Shown: piece by piece, positions 1 to 7,919 of the stretch
Layout of the letters: each line of letters starts with the position of its first letter
How positions within the stretch are numbered: the stretch's first letter is position 1
Assembly (NCBI GenBank): GCA_021158245.1
Contig: JAGGVB010000200.1
Location: forward strand, 1 to 33,458
Direction of reading: 5' to 3'
Source: a bacterium
GTDB lineage: Bacteria > Zhuqueibacterota > QNDG01
Length of the DNA: 33,458 nt
The notes under the pieces: generated by a model
Told to the model about the DNA's origin: nothing
Databases searched by the model: none
Seen by the model: only the letters and a program-made list of their open reading frames with translations
Translations under genes and position numbers: made by a program

Positions 1-1
1 A

Positions 2-223
2 ACAGTTGAATCAGTGCCAAAGGAGTATCTCGGCAGAAAACAGGATGAGATTGCTGCAAGTGTGCAGAATTTTGCAGATGCCTTATCCAAAAATAAAATT
101 TCTCAGGAACAGATGAGAATGCTTGCATCAAAAGTATTCACCATTGTAGCAGATCAGAATATTTCAGACAGAGAAATGGATGATCTTTTAAGAACAGTAA
201 ACCGGCTTTCCGGAAAAAAGTAG
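2..223 (+). CDS. 3' end of an unrecognised gene (5' partial)
   Basis: The reading frame is open from the window edge to a TAG at 221-223. The first usable start, a GTG at 14, has no Shine-Dalgarno sequence before it, so this is most likely the C-terminal ~73 residues of a longer protein beginning outside the window. What is visible is hydrophilic and predicted helical, rich in Gln, Asp, Glu and Lys, without cysteine pairs or membrane segments, ending in SGKK. I do not recognise a family. It ends 13 bases before the TolC-family gene, so it is probably the upstream member of the same transcript, which hints at a link with the efflux operon but does not show one. Confidence 0.6.
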   Translation, partial: TVESVPKEYLGRKQDEIAASVQNFADALSKNKISQEQMRMLASKVFTIVADQNISDREMDDLLRTVNRLSGKK

Positions 224-236
224 TTGGGAATTTAAA

Positions 237-1541
237 ATGAAGAAATTAATACTTTTACTGATTTTTTTACAGGTTTGCTATGGCTTCGGTCAGAGTATCT
301 CTTTAAAACAGGCAGTTGAAAACGGCCTGAAAATGTCTCCTGAAATAGGTATTAATGAGTTAAATGCCAATGCAGGAGAACTTGGCCTTAAAAAGGCAAA
401 AAGGAACAGATTGTTCAAAGTTTCAGTCTCAGGTTTGTACAGATACCAGTCTCTTGTGCCGGAACTTGATATGGCAAAGATACTGGGTTCCTCTCCCTTT
501 GTTGCAGCAGGCGCTCAAAGTATGGGTGCTTACAACAATTACGATTTTTCCGTAAAAGTTATTCAGCCTGTTTATACAGGGGGATCCCTTTTATCAGCAG
601 TCAGATTTAATGAAAATGTTTATGCATCTTCCGAAAAATTAAGGGATATGGCTGTTATTTCAAAATCTGCAGATATTAAACAGACCTTTTATTCTTACAG
701 GCTTTTTCAGCAGAAAAAGACTTCTGTTAATGCACTGATAAACCAGCTTCAGCTTCACTTAAAGCAGCTGAATGAGCTTTATTCCGAAGGTATGATATCA
801 AAAGCAGACATCCTGGAAACAGAGACAAAAATTGATGAAATGCTGCTTAAGATTGATGATTTGCAAAATGAGATTTATAACAGAAAAGCGCTTTTCAAAT
901 CCCTGTGCGGTATAGAAGTATCCCGCATTGATACATCTGCTGTTGAACCTGATATTGAGTTTAAAGATGCAAAAGAGTATTTTTTAAGAAATAATCCGGT
1001 AGTAAAAAGTCTGGATTATATTGTTCTTGCAAGAGAAGCGGCAAAAAGAGCGGTGGCAGGATCGTACTACCCGAATATAGCCGGTTTTTTTGAATATCAC
1101 TATGCAAAACCAGGCATAGATTTTTTCAATGATAAATGGAACAGGTATTTTTTTGCCGGAGTGTCATTAAATATGCATATATTCCAGTGGAATAAAGCGG
1201 GACTGGATAAAAGCATAGCGGATATTCAGGTGAAAAAAGCAGAAAGAAAAAGGGATAAATTTATCAGGGATCAGGAAGTTAAAATAGAACAGTTATTCAA
1301 CCGGAAGAAATCAATTAAAGCAAAAATTAAAAGAGCTGAGAGTATTGTAAAAAAATCGGAAGAGCGTGTTAAACTTCTTTTAAAACTGTACAAGGAAGGA
1401 CAAATTGCACACATTGAATATTTAAGAGCTTTGGAGCAGCAGCAGAAGTACGAATCAATGGTTAAAGAGCTGGGTTCGGAATTAAATTTGTGCAATGTTG
1501 CAATTAATGCCTCAATCGGATTATCAGGAGAGCAACCATGA
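237..1541 (+). CDS. TolC-family outer-membrane efflux protein
   Basis: Outer-membrane channel that would carry substrates from the periplasm to the outside, docking with the HlyD-like adaptor and ABC pump encoded next to it. Residues 1-19 form a signal peptide (KK, hydrophobic core, GFGQ). The mature part has the long alternating helical segments typical of this family, with coiled-coil stretches around 165-215 and 330-405 and two strand-forming parts with aromatic residues (about 60-120 and 280-320). At 434 residues it has normal TolC-family length. The stop overlaps the next start as ATGA (1538-1541), implying translational coupling. Family assignment is secure from architecture and context; the substrate is unknown. 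Confidence 0.9.
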   Translation: MKKLILLLIFLQVCYGFGQSISLKQAVENGLKMSPEIGINELNANAGELGLKKAKRNRLFKVSVSGLYRYQSLVPELDMAKILGSSPFVAAGAQSMGAYNNYDFSVKVIQPVYTGGSLLSAVRFNENVYASSEKLRDMAVISKSADIKQTFYSYRLFQQKKTSVNALINQLQLHLKQLNELYSEGMISKADILETETKIDEMLLKIDDLQNEIYNRKALFKSLCGIEVSRIDTSAVEPDIEFKDAKEYFLRNNPVVKSLDYIVLAREAAKRAVAGSYYPNIAGFFEYHYAKPGIDFFNDKWNRYFFAGVSLNMHIFQWNKAGLDKSIADIQVKKAERKRDKFIRDQEVKIEQLFNRKKSIKAKIKRAESIVKKSEERVKLLLKLYKEGQIAHIEYLRALEQQQKYESMVKELGSELNLCNVAINASIGLSGEQP

Positions 1542-2449
1542 AAAAATTACTATTTGTCTTGAGTATAGCAGTTTTTATTGCTGCGGGCTGTTCAAACAAA
1601 AACAGCCGTAAAATTATTGCCGCAGGCGTAATTGACGGAAATATTATTCATGTCAAATCCGGTACAAGCGGAATAATTGACAGACTGAATGCAGAAGAGG
1701 GCAGAATTGTCAGTCCGGCAGACACACTGGTTTATATTGATTATAAAAAAATCGAAAACCAGATACAGGAACTCCGTATCCAGGAGAAAAGCATAATCCT
1801 GAAACGTACTGCACTGGTTGAGAAACAGAAATTTTTAAATCAAAGACTCAGCTATCTTTCGGATCAGGTAAACAAGTTAAAACGCCTTTCAAAGCACGAT
1901 GCTGTTTCAGAGGATAATCTCAAGCTTACTGACCTGAAGAAAAAGGAAGCAGAGACTTCCTTGTTTGATTTGCAAGTTCAGCTTAAAAACAGTGATCTGG
2001 AACTCGGCAGAATTCGTTTAAAAAGAGAGTATCTTTTATTGCTGAAAAGAGATCATATAATTACAGCTCCGGTAAAAGGAACTGTTCTTGAAATATTTTC
2101 CAGAAGGGGAGAACAGGTTTTTCCAAGAGATATGATTATGGATATTCTTGCCAGCACCGGTTTGTATGCAGAAGTATTTCTTGAGGAGGAAGAGGTTAAT
2201 TCTCTTGCGCTCGGTGATACTGCAAAAATATTTATTGACGGTGTAGATCAGGAAGTAAATGGTGTTGTTTCCTATTTTGGTAAAAAAGCTGAATTTTCAC
2301 CAAAGTACATTATATCGGAAAAAGAGCGGAAGAATCTTCTTTTTCAGGTTAAAGTTGCAATAAACCCGAACAGTGCAAAGAGTGTGAAAATCGGACAGCT
2401 TGTGACAGTTGTTTTTTCAGGCAGAGACAGAAAACCTGAGGATAATTAA
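1538..2449 (+). CDS. HlyD-family periplasmic adaptor, lipoprotein
   Basis: Membrane fusion protein of an ABC exporter, linking the inner-membrane permeases to the TolC-like channel. A lipoprotein signal ends in IAAGC with the acylated cysteine at residue 18, so it is probably anchored in the inner membrane as in YbhG/AcrA-type adaptors. Residues ~40-70 are the first biotinyl-lipoyl half (GIIDRLNAEEGRIV), followed by a long coiled-coil hairpin (about 72-175). The second lipoyl half follows near 180-205 (ITAPVKGTVLEIFSRRGEQV), then a beta-barrel segment. Length (303 residues) is normal. The start lies in an ATGA overlap with the TolC-family gene. Confidence 0.9.
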   Translation: MKKLLFVLSIAVFIAAGCSNKNSRKIIAAGVIDGNIIHVKSGTSGIIDRLNAEEGRIVSPADTLVYIDYKKIENQIQELRIQEKSIILKRTALVEKQKFLNQRLSYLSDQVNKLKRLSKHDAVSEDNLKLTDLKKKEAETSLFDLQVQLKNSDLELGRIRLKREYLLLLKRDHIITAPVKGTVLEIFSRRGEQVFPRDMIMDILASTGLYAEVFLEEEEVNSLALGDTAKIFIDGVDQEVNGVVSYFGKKAEFSPKYIISEKERKNLLFQVKVAINPNSAKSVKIGQLVTVVFSGRDRKPEDN

Positions 2450-2456
2450 GGGGATT

Positions 2457-3368
2457 ATGGATACTGCAATTGAAAATGAAGAATTTCTCAGAGTAGAAAA
2501 TTTAACAAAATCTTACGGAAGCATCTTAGCTGTTAATAATGTTTCTTTTTCAGTTAAAAAAGCTTCCATAACAATTCTGTCCGGCCCTGACGGATCGGGA
2601 AAATCAACGATTTTTAAAATGCTTACAGGTCTTGTTCTGCCTGATAAAGGAAGTATCTATCTTAAGGGCAGAAAAGTTGACAGGTTTTGCAGGGATATTG
2701 TCAGAATTGCAGGATACATGCCGGAAAAATTTTCTTTGTATCCTGATCTTTCGGTTGAGGAAAATTTAAATTTTTTTGCAGACATACACGGTGTGGAGCA
2801 TAAAAGAAGAGAGGAGCTGAAAAACAGGCTTCTTTCAAAAACAGGTATGGCCAGGTTTAAAAACAGAAGAGCCAGAGATCTTTCCGGAGGCATGAAGCAG
2901 AAACTTGCACTATCTTCAATTCTTCTGTCTTCTCCTGAACTTGTGATACTTGATGAACCTACAACAGGAGTGGATCCATTGTCAAGAATAGAGTTTTTCT
3001 CAATTATTAAGGATCTTAAGGAAGAGGGCAAAACCATTCTGCTTTCAACTCCCTATCTTGATGAAGCGGAAAAAGGGGATGAAATTATTTTTATCAAAGA
3101 CAGCAGAATTGTACTGCAGGATTCAATTAAAGATTTAAAAGATAATTTTCCTGCAAGAATTTTCAGAATAATGACAGATGAGGATCCTTTTGCTGCAGTT
3201 GAAAATCTCAGAGAAAGATACGGCAGTAATGTTTTTATGAAGGGAAGGTATGTTATGCTTGTACTGGAGCAGGGGGAAGAAGTACCTGCAGATATTCCGG
3301 TAAAAGATATATCTGAAGAAAAACCGGCACTGGAGGATATTTATCTGTATTATGCACAGGGGACTTGA
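2457..3368 (+). CDS. ABC transporter ATPase (first of a pair)
   Basis: Nucleotide-binding subunit of the exporter. Visible motifs: Walker A GPDGSGKS (43-50), signature LSGGMKQK (142-149), Walker B LVILDEP (162-168) and D-loop GVDP. The H-loop reads STPYLDEA, so the usual switch histidine is replaced (Pro199). The partner ATPase keeps the histidine but has a poor signature, so the two would form one canonical and one degenerate ATP site. In E. coli YbhF/RbbA-like proteins the corresponding halves are fused; here they are separate genes. I chose ATG 2457 (AAGGGG just upstream) over an upstream TTG at 2409 that would run deep into the preceding gene. The C-terminal ~85 residues are an accessory domain. 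Confidence 0.9.
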   Translation: MDTAIENEEFLRVENLTKSYGSILAVNNVSFSVKKASITILSGPDGSGKSTIFKMLTGLVLPDKGSIYLKGRKVDRFCRDIVRIAGYMPEKFSLYPDLSVEENLNFFADIHGVEHKRREELKNRLLSKTGMARFKNRRARDLSGGMKQKLALSSILLSSPELVILDEPTTGVDPLSRIEFFSIIKDLKEEGKTILLSTPYLDEAEKGDEIIFIKDSRIVLQDSIKDLKDNFPARIFRIMTDEDPFAAVENLRERYGSNVFMKGRYVMLVLEQGEEVPADIPVKDISEEKPALEDIYLYYAQGT

Positions 3369-3369
3369 T

Positions 3370-4104
3370 TTGGCAGAGAATATTGTTGAAGTCAGCAGCC
3401 TGACTAAACGTTTTGGTAATTTTACAGCTGTTGATTCCATAAATTTTAATATCAGAAGAGGTGAGGTTGTTGTTTTTCTTGGGCCAAACGGAGCAGGTAA
3501 AACAACAACAATAAAAATGATGACAGGGCTTCTTAAGATCACCGAAGGAAGCGTTAAAGTACGCGGTTTTGATGTGAAAACAGACCTTAAAAAGGTCAAA
3601 GAGATTCTGGGGTACATGTCGCAGAAATTTTCTCTGTATCCTCTTTTAACCTCTTTTGAAAATGTTGAATTTTTTGGTGGTATTTCTGATTTATCCAAAC
3701 CCATGATAGCAGGGAAAAAAGAGGAATTGTCAAAGATGATTCCTGCTGATATCCTTAATCAGAAAATTGAAGATATTCCACCGGGATACAAGCAGAAAGT
3801 AGCACTGTTTGTATGTTTACTTCCGGATCCGGAGGTTATTTTTCTTGATGAACCCACTTCAGGTGTTGATCCTGAGACTAGAAGAAGTTTCTGGCAGGAG
3901 ATATACAACCTGAAAAACAGAGGCAAGACACTTCTTGTTACAACCCATAATCTTGACGAAGCTTTTTACAGCGACAGAGTTATAGTTATTAACAGAGGAA
4001 ACATTATTCTGGAAGGTGAACCCAGGGAACTTTTGAATTCAAGAAAAGCAGATTCAATGGAAACCCTTTTTAAAGAGGCAATCAGAGAACATGAAAAGGC
4101 TTAG
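3370..4104 (+). CDS. ABC transporter ATPase (second of a pair), TTG start
   Basis: Second nucleotide-binding subunit of the same exporter. Walker A GPNGAGKT (38-45), Walker B VIFLDEP (156-162), GVDP D-loop and H-loop TTHNLDEA with His193 are intact. The signature region reads IPPGYKQK (136-143) instead of LSGGQ, so this subunit contributes a weak signature and relies on its partner's. The start is taken as TTG at 3370 because AGGGGA (3358-3363) sits six bases before it and the protein then begins MAENIVEVSSLTKRFG. An in-frame ATG at 3352 would lie inside the preceding gene without a better ribosome site. The gene overlaps the following permease by 14 bases. Confidence 0.88.
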   Translation: MAENIVEVSSLTKRFGNFTAVDSINFNIRRGEVVVFLGPNGAGKTTTIKMMTGLLKITEGSVKVRGFDVKTDLKKVKEILGYMSQKFSLYPLLTSFENVEFFGGISDLSKPMIAGKKEELSKMIPADILNQKIEDIPPGYKQKVALFVCLLPDPEVIFLDEPTSGVDPETRRSFWQEIYNLKNRGKTLLVTTHNLDEAFYSDRVIVINRGNIILEGEPRELLNSRKADSMETLFKEAIREHEKA

Positions 4105-5209
4105 AGCTGTAATAATCAAAGAATTTAACCATATTCTCAGAGATCCTACAAGCCTGACTATTGTGTTTATTCTACCTGTAGTAATGATGATAATTTACGG
4201 ATATGGTATTAATTTTGACTTGAAAAAGGTTGATGCAGGTATTATTGATTTTAATAACGGCGAGTACAGCAGAAATCTTATTAAGGCGTTCGGAAACAAT
4301 AAGTATTTTAAACTGCATGATCTGAAAGCAGGTTCTGCATTTCCCGTACAAAAGGGGGAAGAACTGCTTCGTAAAGGAGAGTTAAAAGAGGTTATAATTA
4401 TTCCAAAGGATTTTTCAAGATCTGTAGTTGACGGTACAGGTGCAAAAGTATCTATCATAATTGACGGGAGCGATTCCAATGTTGCAAACCTGATTTATCA
4501 GTATAATGAGCGCATTCTTGCTGAGTTTATGTCAGGTATAAACAGGTATGCAGGGCTGGCAAATATCAGTACAAAAATTTATTTTAACCCGCAGCTGAAA
4601 AGCTCATTCTTTTTTATTCCAGGCCTTGTTGCAGTTCTGCTTCTTATGATTTCAGCAATGCTGACTTCTATCAGCATTGCAAGAGAGCGGGAGAGCGGAT
4701 CATTGAATCTGATTTTTATTTCTCCTCTTAAATCATCGGAAATTATTATTGGTAAAACCCTTCCTTATACAGCAGTGGCATTTCTTGTGGGACTTGTTAT
4801 TTTGGTGTTTGCAAAATTCTGGTTCGGCATTCCAATAAGAGGAAGCGTCTTAACGCTGGCACTGTTTTCCGTAATTTATGTTATTACAGGGCTTTCAATG
4901 GGGGTTATGATATCAACAATTGCACCTTCTCAGAAAACAGCAATGTTTGCAACTCTGCTTATTACAATGCTTCCTTCAATTTTGCTTTCAGGATTTATTT
5001 TTCCCTTAACATCTCTCGGCCCGGTACTGAGATTTATTTCCGGGTTTATCCCTGCCACTTATTTTTTGCGGATAATAAGAGGCGTTGTGTTAAGAGGAGC
5101 AGGTATAAATGTATTTGTAACTGAAAGTGCAGTATTGTTGGGATTCAGTCTAATTCTTTTACTGTCAGCAAGCTTTTATTTTCAGAAACTACGTAAGAGG
5201 CCCAAGTGA
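4091..5209 (+). CDS. ABC-2 type permease (first), YhhJ/YbhS-like
   Basis: Inner-membrane subunit of the drug/lipid-type exporter. It shows the ABC-2 (type V) pattern: a cytoplasmic N-terminus with KEFNHILRDP, TM1 at about 21-39, a large extracytoplasmic domain (40-170), then five more membrane segments (about 175-196, 225-243, 253-275, 284-305, 345-364). RERESGSLNLIFISPL after TM2 is the coupling-helix sequence typical of this family. Its length of 372 residues is usual. It starts inside the ATPase gene and ends with GTGA overlapping the second permease, so the stoichiometry is probably a permease heterodimer. Confidence 0.9.
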   Translation: MKRLRAVIIKEFNHILRDPTSLTIVFILPVVMMIIYGYGINFDLKKVDAGIIDFNNGEYSRNLIKAFGNNKYFKLHDLKAGSAFPVQKGEELLRKGELKEVIIIPKDFSRSVVDGTGAKVSIIIDGSDSNVANLIYQYNERILAEFMSGINRYAGLANISTKIYFNPQLKSSFFFIPGLVAVLLLMISAMLTSISIARERESGSLNLIFISPLKSSEIIIGKTLPYTAVAFLVGLVILVFAKFWFGIPIRGSVLTLALFSVIYVITGLSMGVMISTIAPSQKTAMFATLLITMLPSILLSGFIFPLTSLGPVLRFISGFIPATYFLRIIRGVVLRGAGINVFVTESAVLLGFSLILLLSASFYFQKLRKRPK

Positions 5210-6306
5210 GACTTTTATATCTTGTAAAAAAAGAGTTTATAGAGATATTCAGGCAAAGAGAAATTATCCCTTTTATTTTTATATCGCCTATAATACAAAT
5301 AGTACTTTTCGGGTATGTTGTTACCACAGATATTAAAAATGTACCTGTGGAGATTGTAAATTATTCAAATAGTGCAACTGCGGAAAGAATTATCAGAAGA
5401 ATTAATTCAAGCCCTTTGTTTAATGTTAAAAAAATTTCAGCTTCCGAGGCTGATCCGAAACTCGTACTGAAAAAGGGTAAATTGTCAGCAGTAATTTTAT
5501 TCCGTGATTCTGATTCCGGTAATTTAACCTCTTCAATACCGGAAGTTCAGGTTTTGATGGATGGTGTTGATTCCAATACATCTTCCCTTGCTGCGGGATA
5601 TGTGGCGGGTATAATCAGAAGGTATTTTCTGGAAGAGTTGAAGAATATGGGGATAAAAATGCCTGTTGAAAACAGGACTTTAATCAGGTTCAATCCAGAA
5701 CTTAAAAGTATAAATTATATGGGACCTGGAATTGTTGCACTACTTCTGACAATTCTGTCCCTTTTTCTTACGTCATTGTCCATTGTCAGAGAGAAAGTCC
5801 AGCAGACAATGGATACTCTTCTGGTATCAAGGTTGTCACCTGTGGAGATTTATATTGGCAAGGCCATGCCTATGATGCTCATAGGAATTTTTAATATGAT
5901 AGTAGGTACTGCAGTTGTTGTCCTGTGGTTTGGAATTCCTGTAAGGGGGAATATGATTTACATGCTGATTACAGCAATAATATTTCTCTGCGCTCTGTTG
6001 TCGTATGCACTTTTTATTTCAACTGTTGCTTCCACAGAGCAGCAGGCGCTGTTTTTCAGCTGGTTTTCAATGGTAACTTTTATTATGCTTGCCGGACTTT
6101 TTACACCTGTTGAAAATATTCCTGCTGCAGTAAGATTTTTTTCCGATATAGATCCTGTGAGGTATCTTATAAAGATTATCAGGGAAATATTTATCAAAGG
6201 CAATGGTATAACTTATTTTTATAAGGATTTGATTATACTGGCGGGTATAGCAGCCATTGTACTTTCAGTTTCTCTGTTTAATTTCCGAAGACTTGTGAGA
6301 AAGTAG
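5206..6306 (+). CDS. ABC-2 type permease (second), YhhJ/YbhR-like, GTG start
   Basis: Paralogue of the preceding permease and presumably its heterodimer partner. It has the same architecture: N-terminal KKEFIEIFRQRE, TM1 at about 20-38, an extracytoplasmic domain, then a five-segment C-terminal membrane domain beginning after SINYMGPGIVALLLTILS. The coupling region reads REKVQQTMDTLLVSRLSPVE. Translation starts at GTG 5206 within a GTGA overlap; AAGAGG lies a few bases upstream. It is the last gene of the efflux operon. An AT-only stem (AAATAAT, 6326-6332, with ATTATTT, 6337-6343) just downstream might be a weak terminator. Confidence 0.9.
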   Translation: MRLLYLVKKEFIEIFRQREIIPFIFISPIIQIVLFGYVVTTDIKNVPVEIVNYSNSATAERIIRRINSSPLFNVKKISASEADPKLVLKKGKLSAVILFRDSDSGNLTSSIPEVQVLMDGVDSNTSSLAAGYVAGIIRRYFLEELKNMGIKMPVENRTLIRFNPELKSINYMGPGIVALLLTILSLFLTSLSIVREKVQQTMDTLLVSRLSPVEIYIGKAMPMMLIGIFNMIVGTAVVVLWFGIPVRGNMIYMLITAIIFLCALLSYALFISTVASTEQQALFFSWFSMVTFIMLAGLFTPVENIPAAVRFFSDIDPVRYLIKIIREIFIKGNGITYFYKDLIILAGIAAIVLSVSLFNFRRLVRK

Positions 6307-6611
6307 GACGGAAGCTGAAAGCTGTAAATAATAAAGATTATTTTACTCCACGTAGAGTCCTTGTGTTAAAAAGTTATTAACATATAATGTGGTACTTTTG
6401 TGAATATTGTTTAGTATAAACAAATTACATGGAAAATAAAAGTCGAACCTTGAAGGAAGATTCATACTTTGGCACTGTTCATCCCCAAACCCGGTTTATA
6501 CTGAGCATGCCAAAGGGGTTGGGGGATAAAGGATTAATGCAGAAGAAGCAGGTGTATATGGAAATATGGGAATAAAGTTAAAATCATAAATCCAAAGGAG
6601 TCTGAAAAATC
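6307..6611. other. gene-free stretch between efflux operon and alcohol dehydrogenase
   Basis: No open reading frame of note. It holds an AT-only stem at 6326-6343. It also holds a pair of interleaved inverted repeats: CTTTGGCA (6467-6474) with TGCCAAAG (6508-6515), and ATCCCCAAACCC (6481-6492) with GGGGTTGGGGGAT (6515-6527, imperfect). Their order is A-B-A'-B', so both stems cannot form as simple nested hairpins. The alcohol dehydrogenase ribosome site AAAGGAG is at the right edge. I see no convincing -35/-10 pair. Confidence 0.5.
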
Positions 6612-7637
6612 ATGAAAGCAATGGTTTTAAATGAGGTGGTTGATCTGACAAAGAACAAAGAGCCTTTAACTTTGGTTGATTTACCAGTACCTGAGCCAAA
6701 AGATTTTGAAATTCTGATAAAGGTTTCTGCGTGTGGTGTGTGCCATACGGAGCTTGACGAAATTGAGGGACGCACTCCTCCGCCGTTTTTCCCGATGGTA
6801 CTCGGACATCAGGTAGTCGGAGTTGTAGAAAGTGCGGGCAGGGGAGTTACAAAATTCAAAAAAGGCAGCAGAGTTGGTGTTGGATGGATTTTTTCCGCAT
6901 GCGGCAAATGCAAGTACTGCAGAGAAGGCAACAACAATCTGTGCCCGGATTTTAAAGCAACTGGAAGAGATGCAAACGGAGGCTATGCAGAATACATGAC
7001 AATAGGCCAGGATTTTGCATTCTCTATCCCGGAGAGTTTTACAGATACTGAAGCTGCGCCTCTTCTGTGTGCAGGCGCTATAGGTTACAGATCTTTAAAA
7101 CTTACAAATCTGCAAAACAGCATGTCTCTGGGACTTACCGGATTCGGAGCATCAGGCCATCTGGTTCTTAAAATGGTAAAGTACAAGTATCCAGATACCC
7201 GCATTTATGTTTTTGCACGCAGTCCCAAAGAGAGAGAATTTGCTCTGGAACTCGGAGCAGAGTGGGCAGGGGATACAACTGATACGTCTCCAGTAATGCT
7301 TGATGCAATAATTGATACAACTCCTGTATGGAAACCTGTTGTGGAAGCAATGCGGAATCTTGCACCGGGCGGCAGACTTGTGATTAATGCTATCAGAAAA
7401 GAGTCCATAGACAAGAATTATCTTTTAAACATTGATTATCCCCTGCATTTATGGATGGAAAAGGAGATAAAGAGCGTTGCAAATGTTGCAACATCGGATA
7501 TACAGGAGTTTCTGAATCTTGCAGCGGAAATTCCTATAAAACCGGATTTTGAGGTTTTTAATCTTGAAGATGCAAACAGGGCTTTGATTGAATTAAAAGA
7601 GGGAAAAATCAGAGGCGCAAAGGTGCTGGTTGTGTGA
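6612..7637 (+). CDS. zinc-dependent alcohol dehydrogenase (MDR family)
   Basis: NAD(P)-dependent oxidoreductase of the medium-chain dehydrogenase family, interconverting alcohols and aldehydes in the cytoplasm. The catalytic zinc ligands are recognisable as Cys44 (CGVCHTE), His66 (GHQ) and Cys153 (LLCAGAIGYR). The structural zinc cluster is Cys97, Cys100, Cys103 and Cys111 (CGKCKYCREGNNNLC). The Rossmann glycine motif GFGASG is at 177-182. Length (341 residues) is typical of AdhP/AdhA-like enzymes. AAAGGAG precedes the ATG by about 12 bases. It stands alone, so the substrate cannot be read from context; in a fermenter an ethanol or aldehyde role is plausible. Confidence 0.9.
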   Translation: MKAMVLNEVVDLTKNKEPLTLVDLPVPEPKDFEILIKVSACGVCHTELDEIEGRTPPPFFPMVLGHQVVGVVESAGRGVTKFKKGSRVGVGWIFSACGKCKYCREGNNNLCPDFKATGRDANGGYAEYMTIGQDFAFSIPESFTDTEAAPLLCAGAIGYRSLKLTNLQNSMSLGLTGFGASGHLVLKMVKYKYPDTRIYVFARSPKEREFALELGAEWAGDTTDTSPVMLDAIIDTTPVWKPVVEAMRNLAPGGRLVINAIRKESIDKNYLLNIDYPLHLWMEKEIKSVANVATSDIQEFLNLAAEIPIKPDFEVFNLEDANRALIELKEGKIRGAKVLVV

Positions 7638-7646
7638 GGGGGCACC

Positions 7647-7851
7647 GTAGGGGCAACGACGCGCCGTGTATCAAAAGATATCCGTGAAAACGTTGAATTA
7701 TCGTAATATGTGATTATGCCCAGCCATATGCAAGGGATTATTGTTCTGAATGATTTCCGTTTAGGGGCACATTGTAATGCGCCCCTAAACGGCGATGTGC
7801 CCATACTTCAATATCGGTTATGCACCAACAATACGTCCCTACGCACAAAAA
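7647..7851. repeat. intergenic palindromic repeat region (REP/MITE-like)
   Basis: The region begins with CGTAGGGGC and ends with the inverted match CGTCCCTACG (one mismatch), about 205 bases apart. Inside is a near-perfect 36-base palindrome with outer arms CCGTTTAGGGGC (7757-7768) and GCCCCTAAACGG (7781-7792). ATGTGCCC (7795-7802) can alternatively pair with GGGCACAT (7765-7772). A related GTAGGGG palindrome recurs at 10001-10028. It looks like a degenerate non-coding dispersed repeat; no transposase gene is present. Confidence 0.55.
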
Positions 7852-7871
7852 TCCTTGACAAGATGGAAAAT

Positions 7872-7908
7872 GTTACGTAACTTACGTTACGTAATAAACG
7901 TAACGTAA
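7872..7908. promoter_or_regulatory. TTACGT-rich operator-like inverted repeats before the AAA ATPase
   Basis: A perfect 10-base palindrome GTTACGTAAC (7872-7881) is followed at once by an 11-bp perfect inverted repeat: TTACGTTACGT (7882-7892) and ACGTAACGTAA (7898-7908), separated by AATAA. The last arm abuts the ribosome site AAAAGG, 12 bases before the ATG at 7920. In DNA this looks like a multi-site operator for a dimeric repressor. In RNA it would be a hairpin with a 5-base loop next to the start site. No repressor gene is adjacent, so autoregulation is possible but unproven. Confidence 0.6.
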
Positions 7909-7919
7909 AAGGTGTAAAA

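Noticed and set aside
3135-3704. 189-codon open frame on the minus strand
   Set aside because: It lies wholly antisense to the two ABC ATPase genes, whose motifs are unambiguous; its product has low-complexity composition and no recognisable domain.
7757-7792. Strong hairpin as a Rho-independent terminator for the alcohol dehydrogenase
   Set aside because: It lacks a T-run, lies 120 bases downstream, and matches a dispersed-repeat style; kept as a repeat instead.
7436-7804. 122-codon minus-strand frame spanning the end of the alcohol dehydrogenase gene and the palindromic repeats
   Set aside because: It is antisense to real coding sequence for half its length and otherwise translates repeat DNA.
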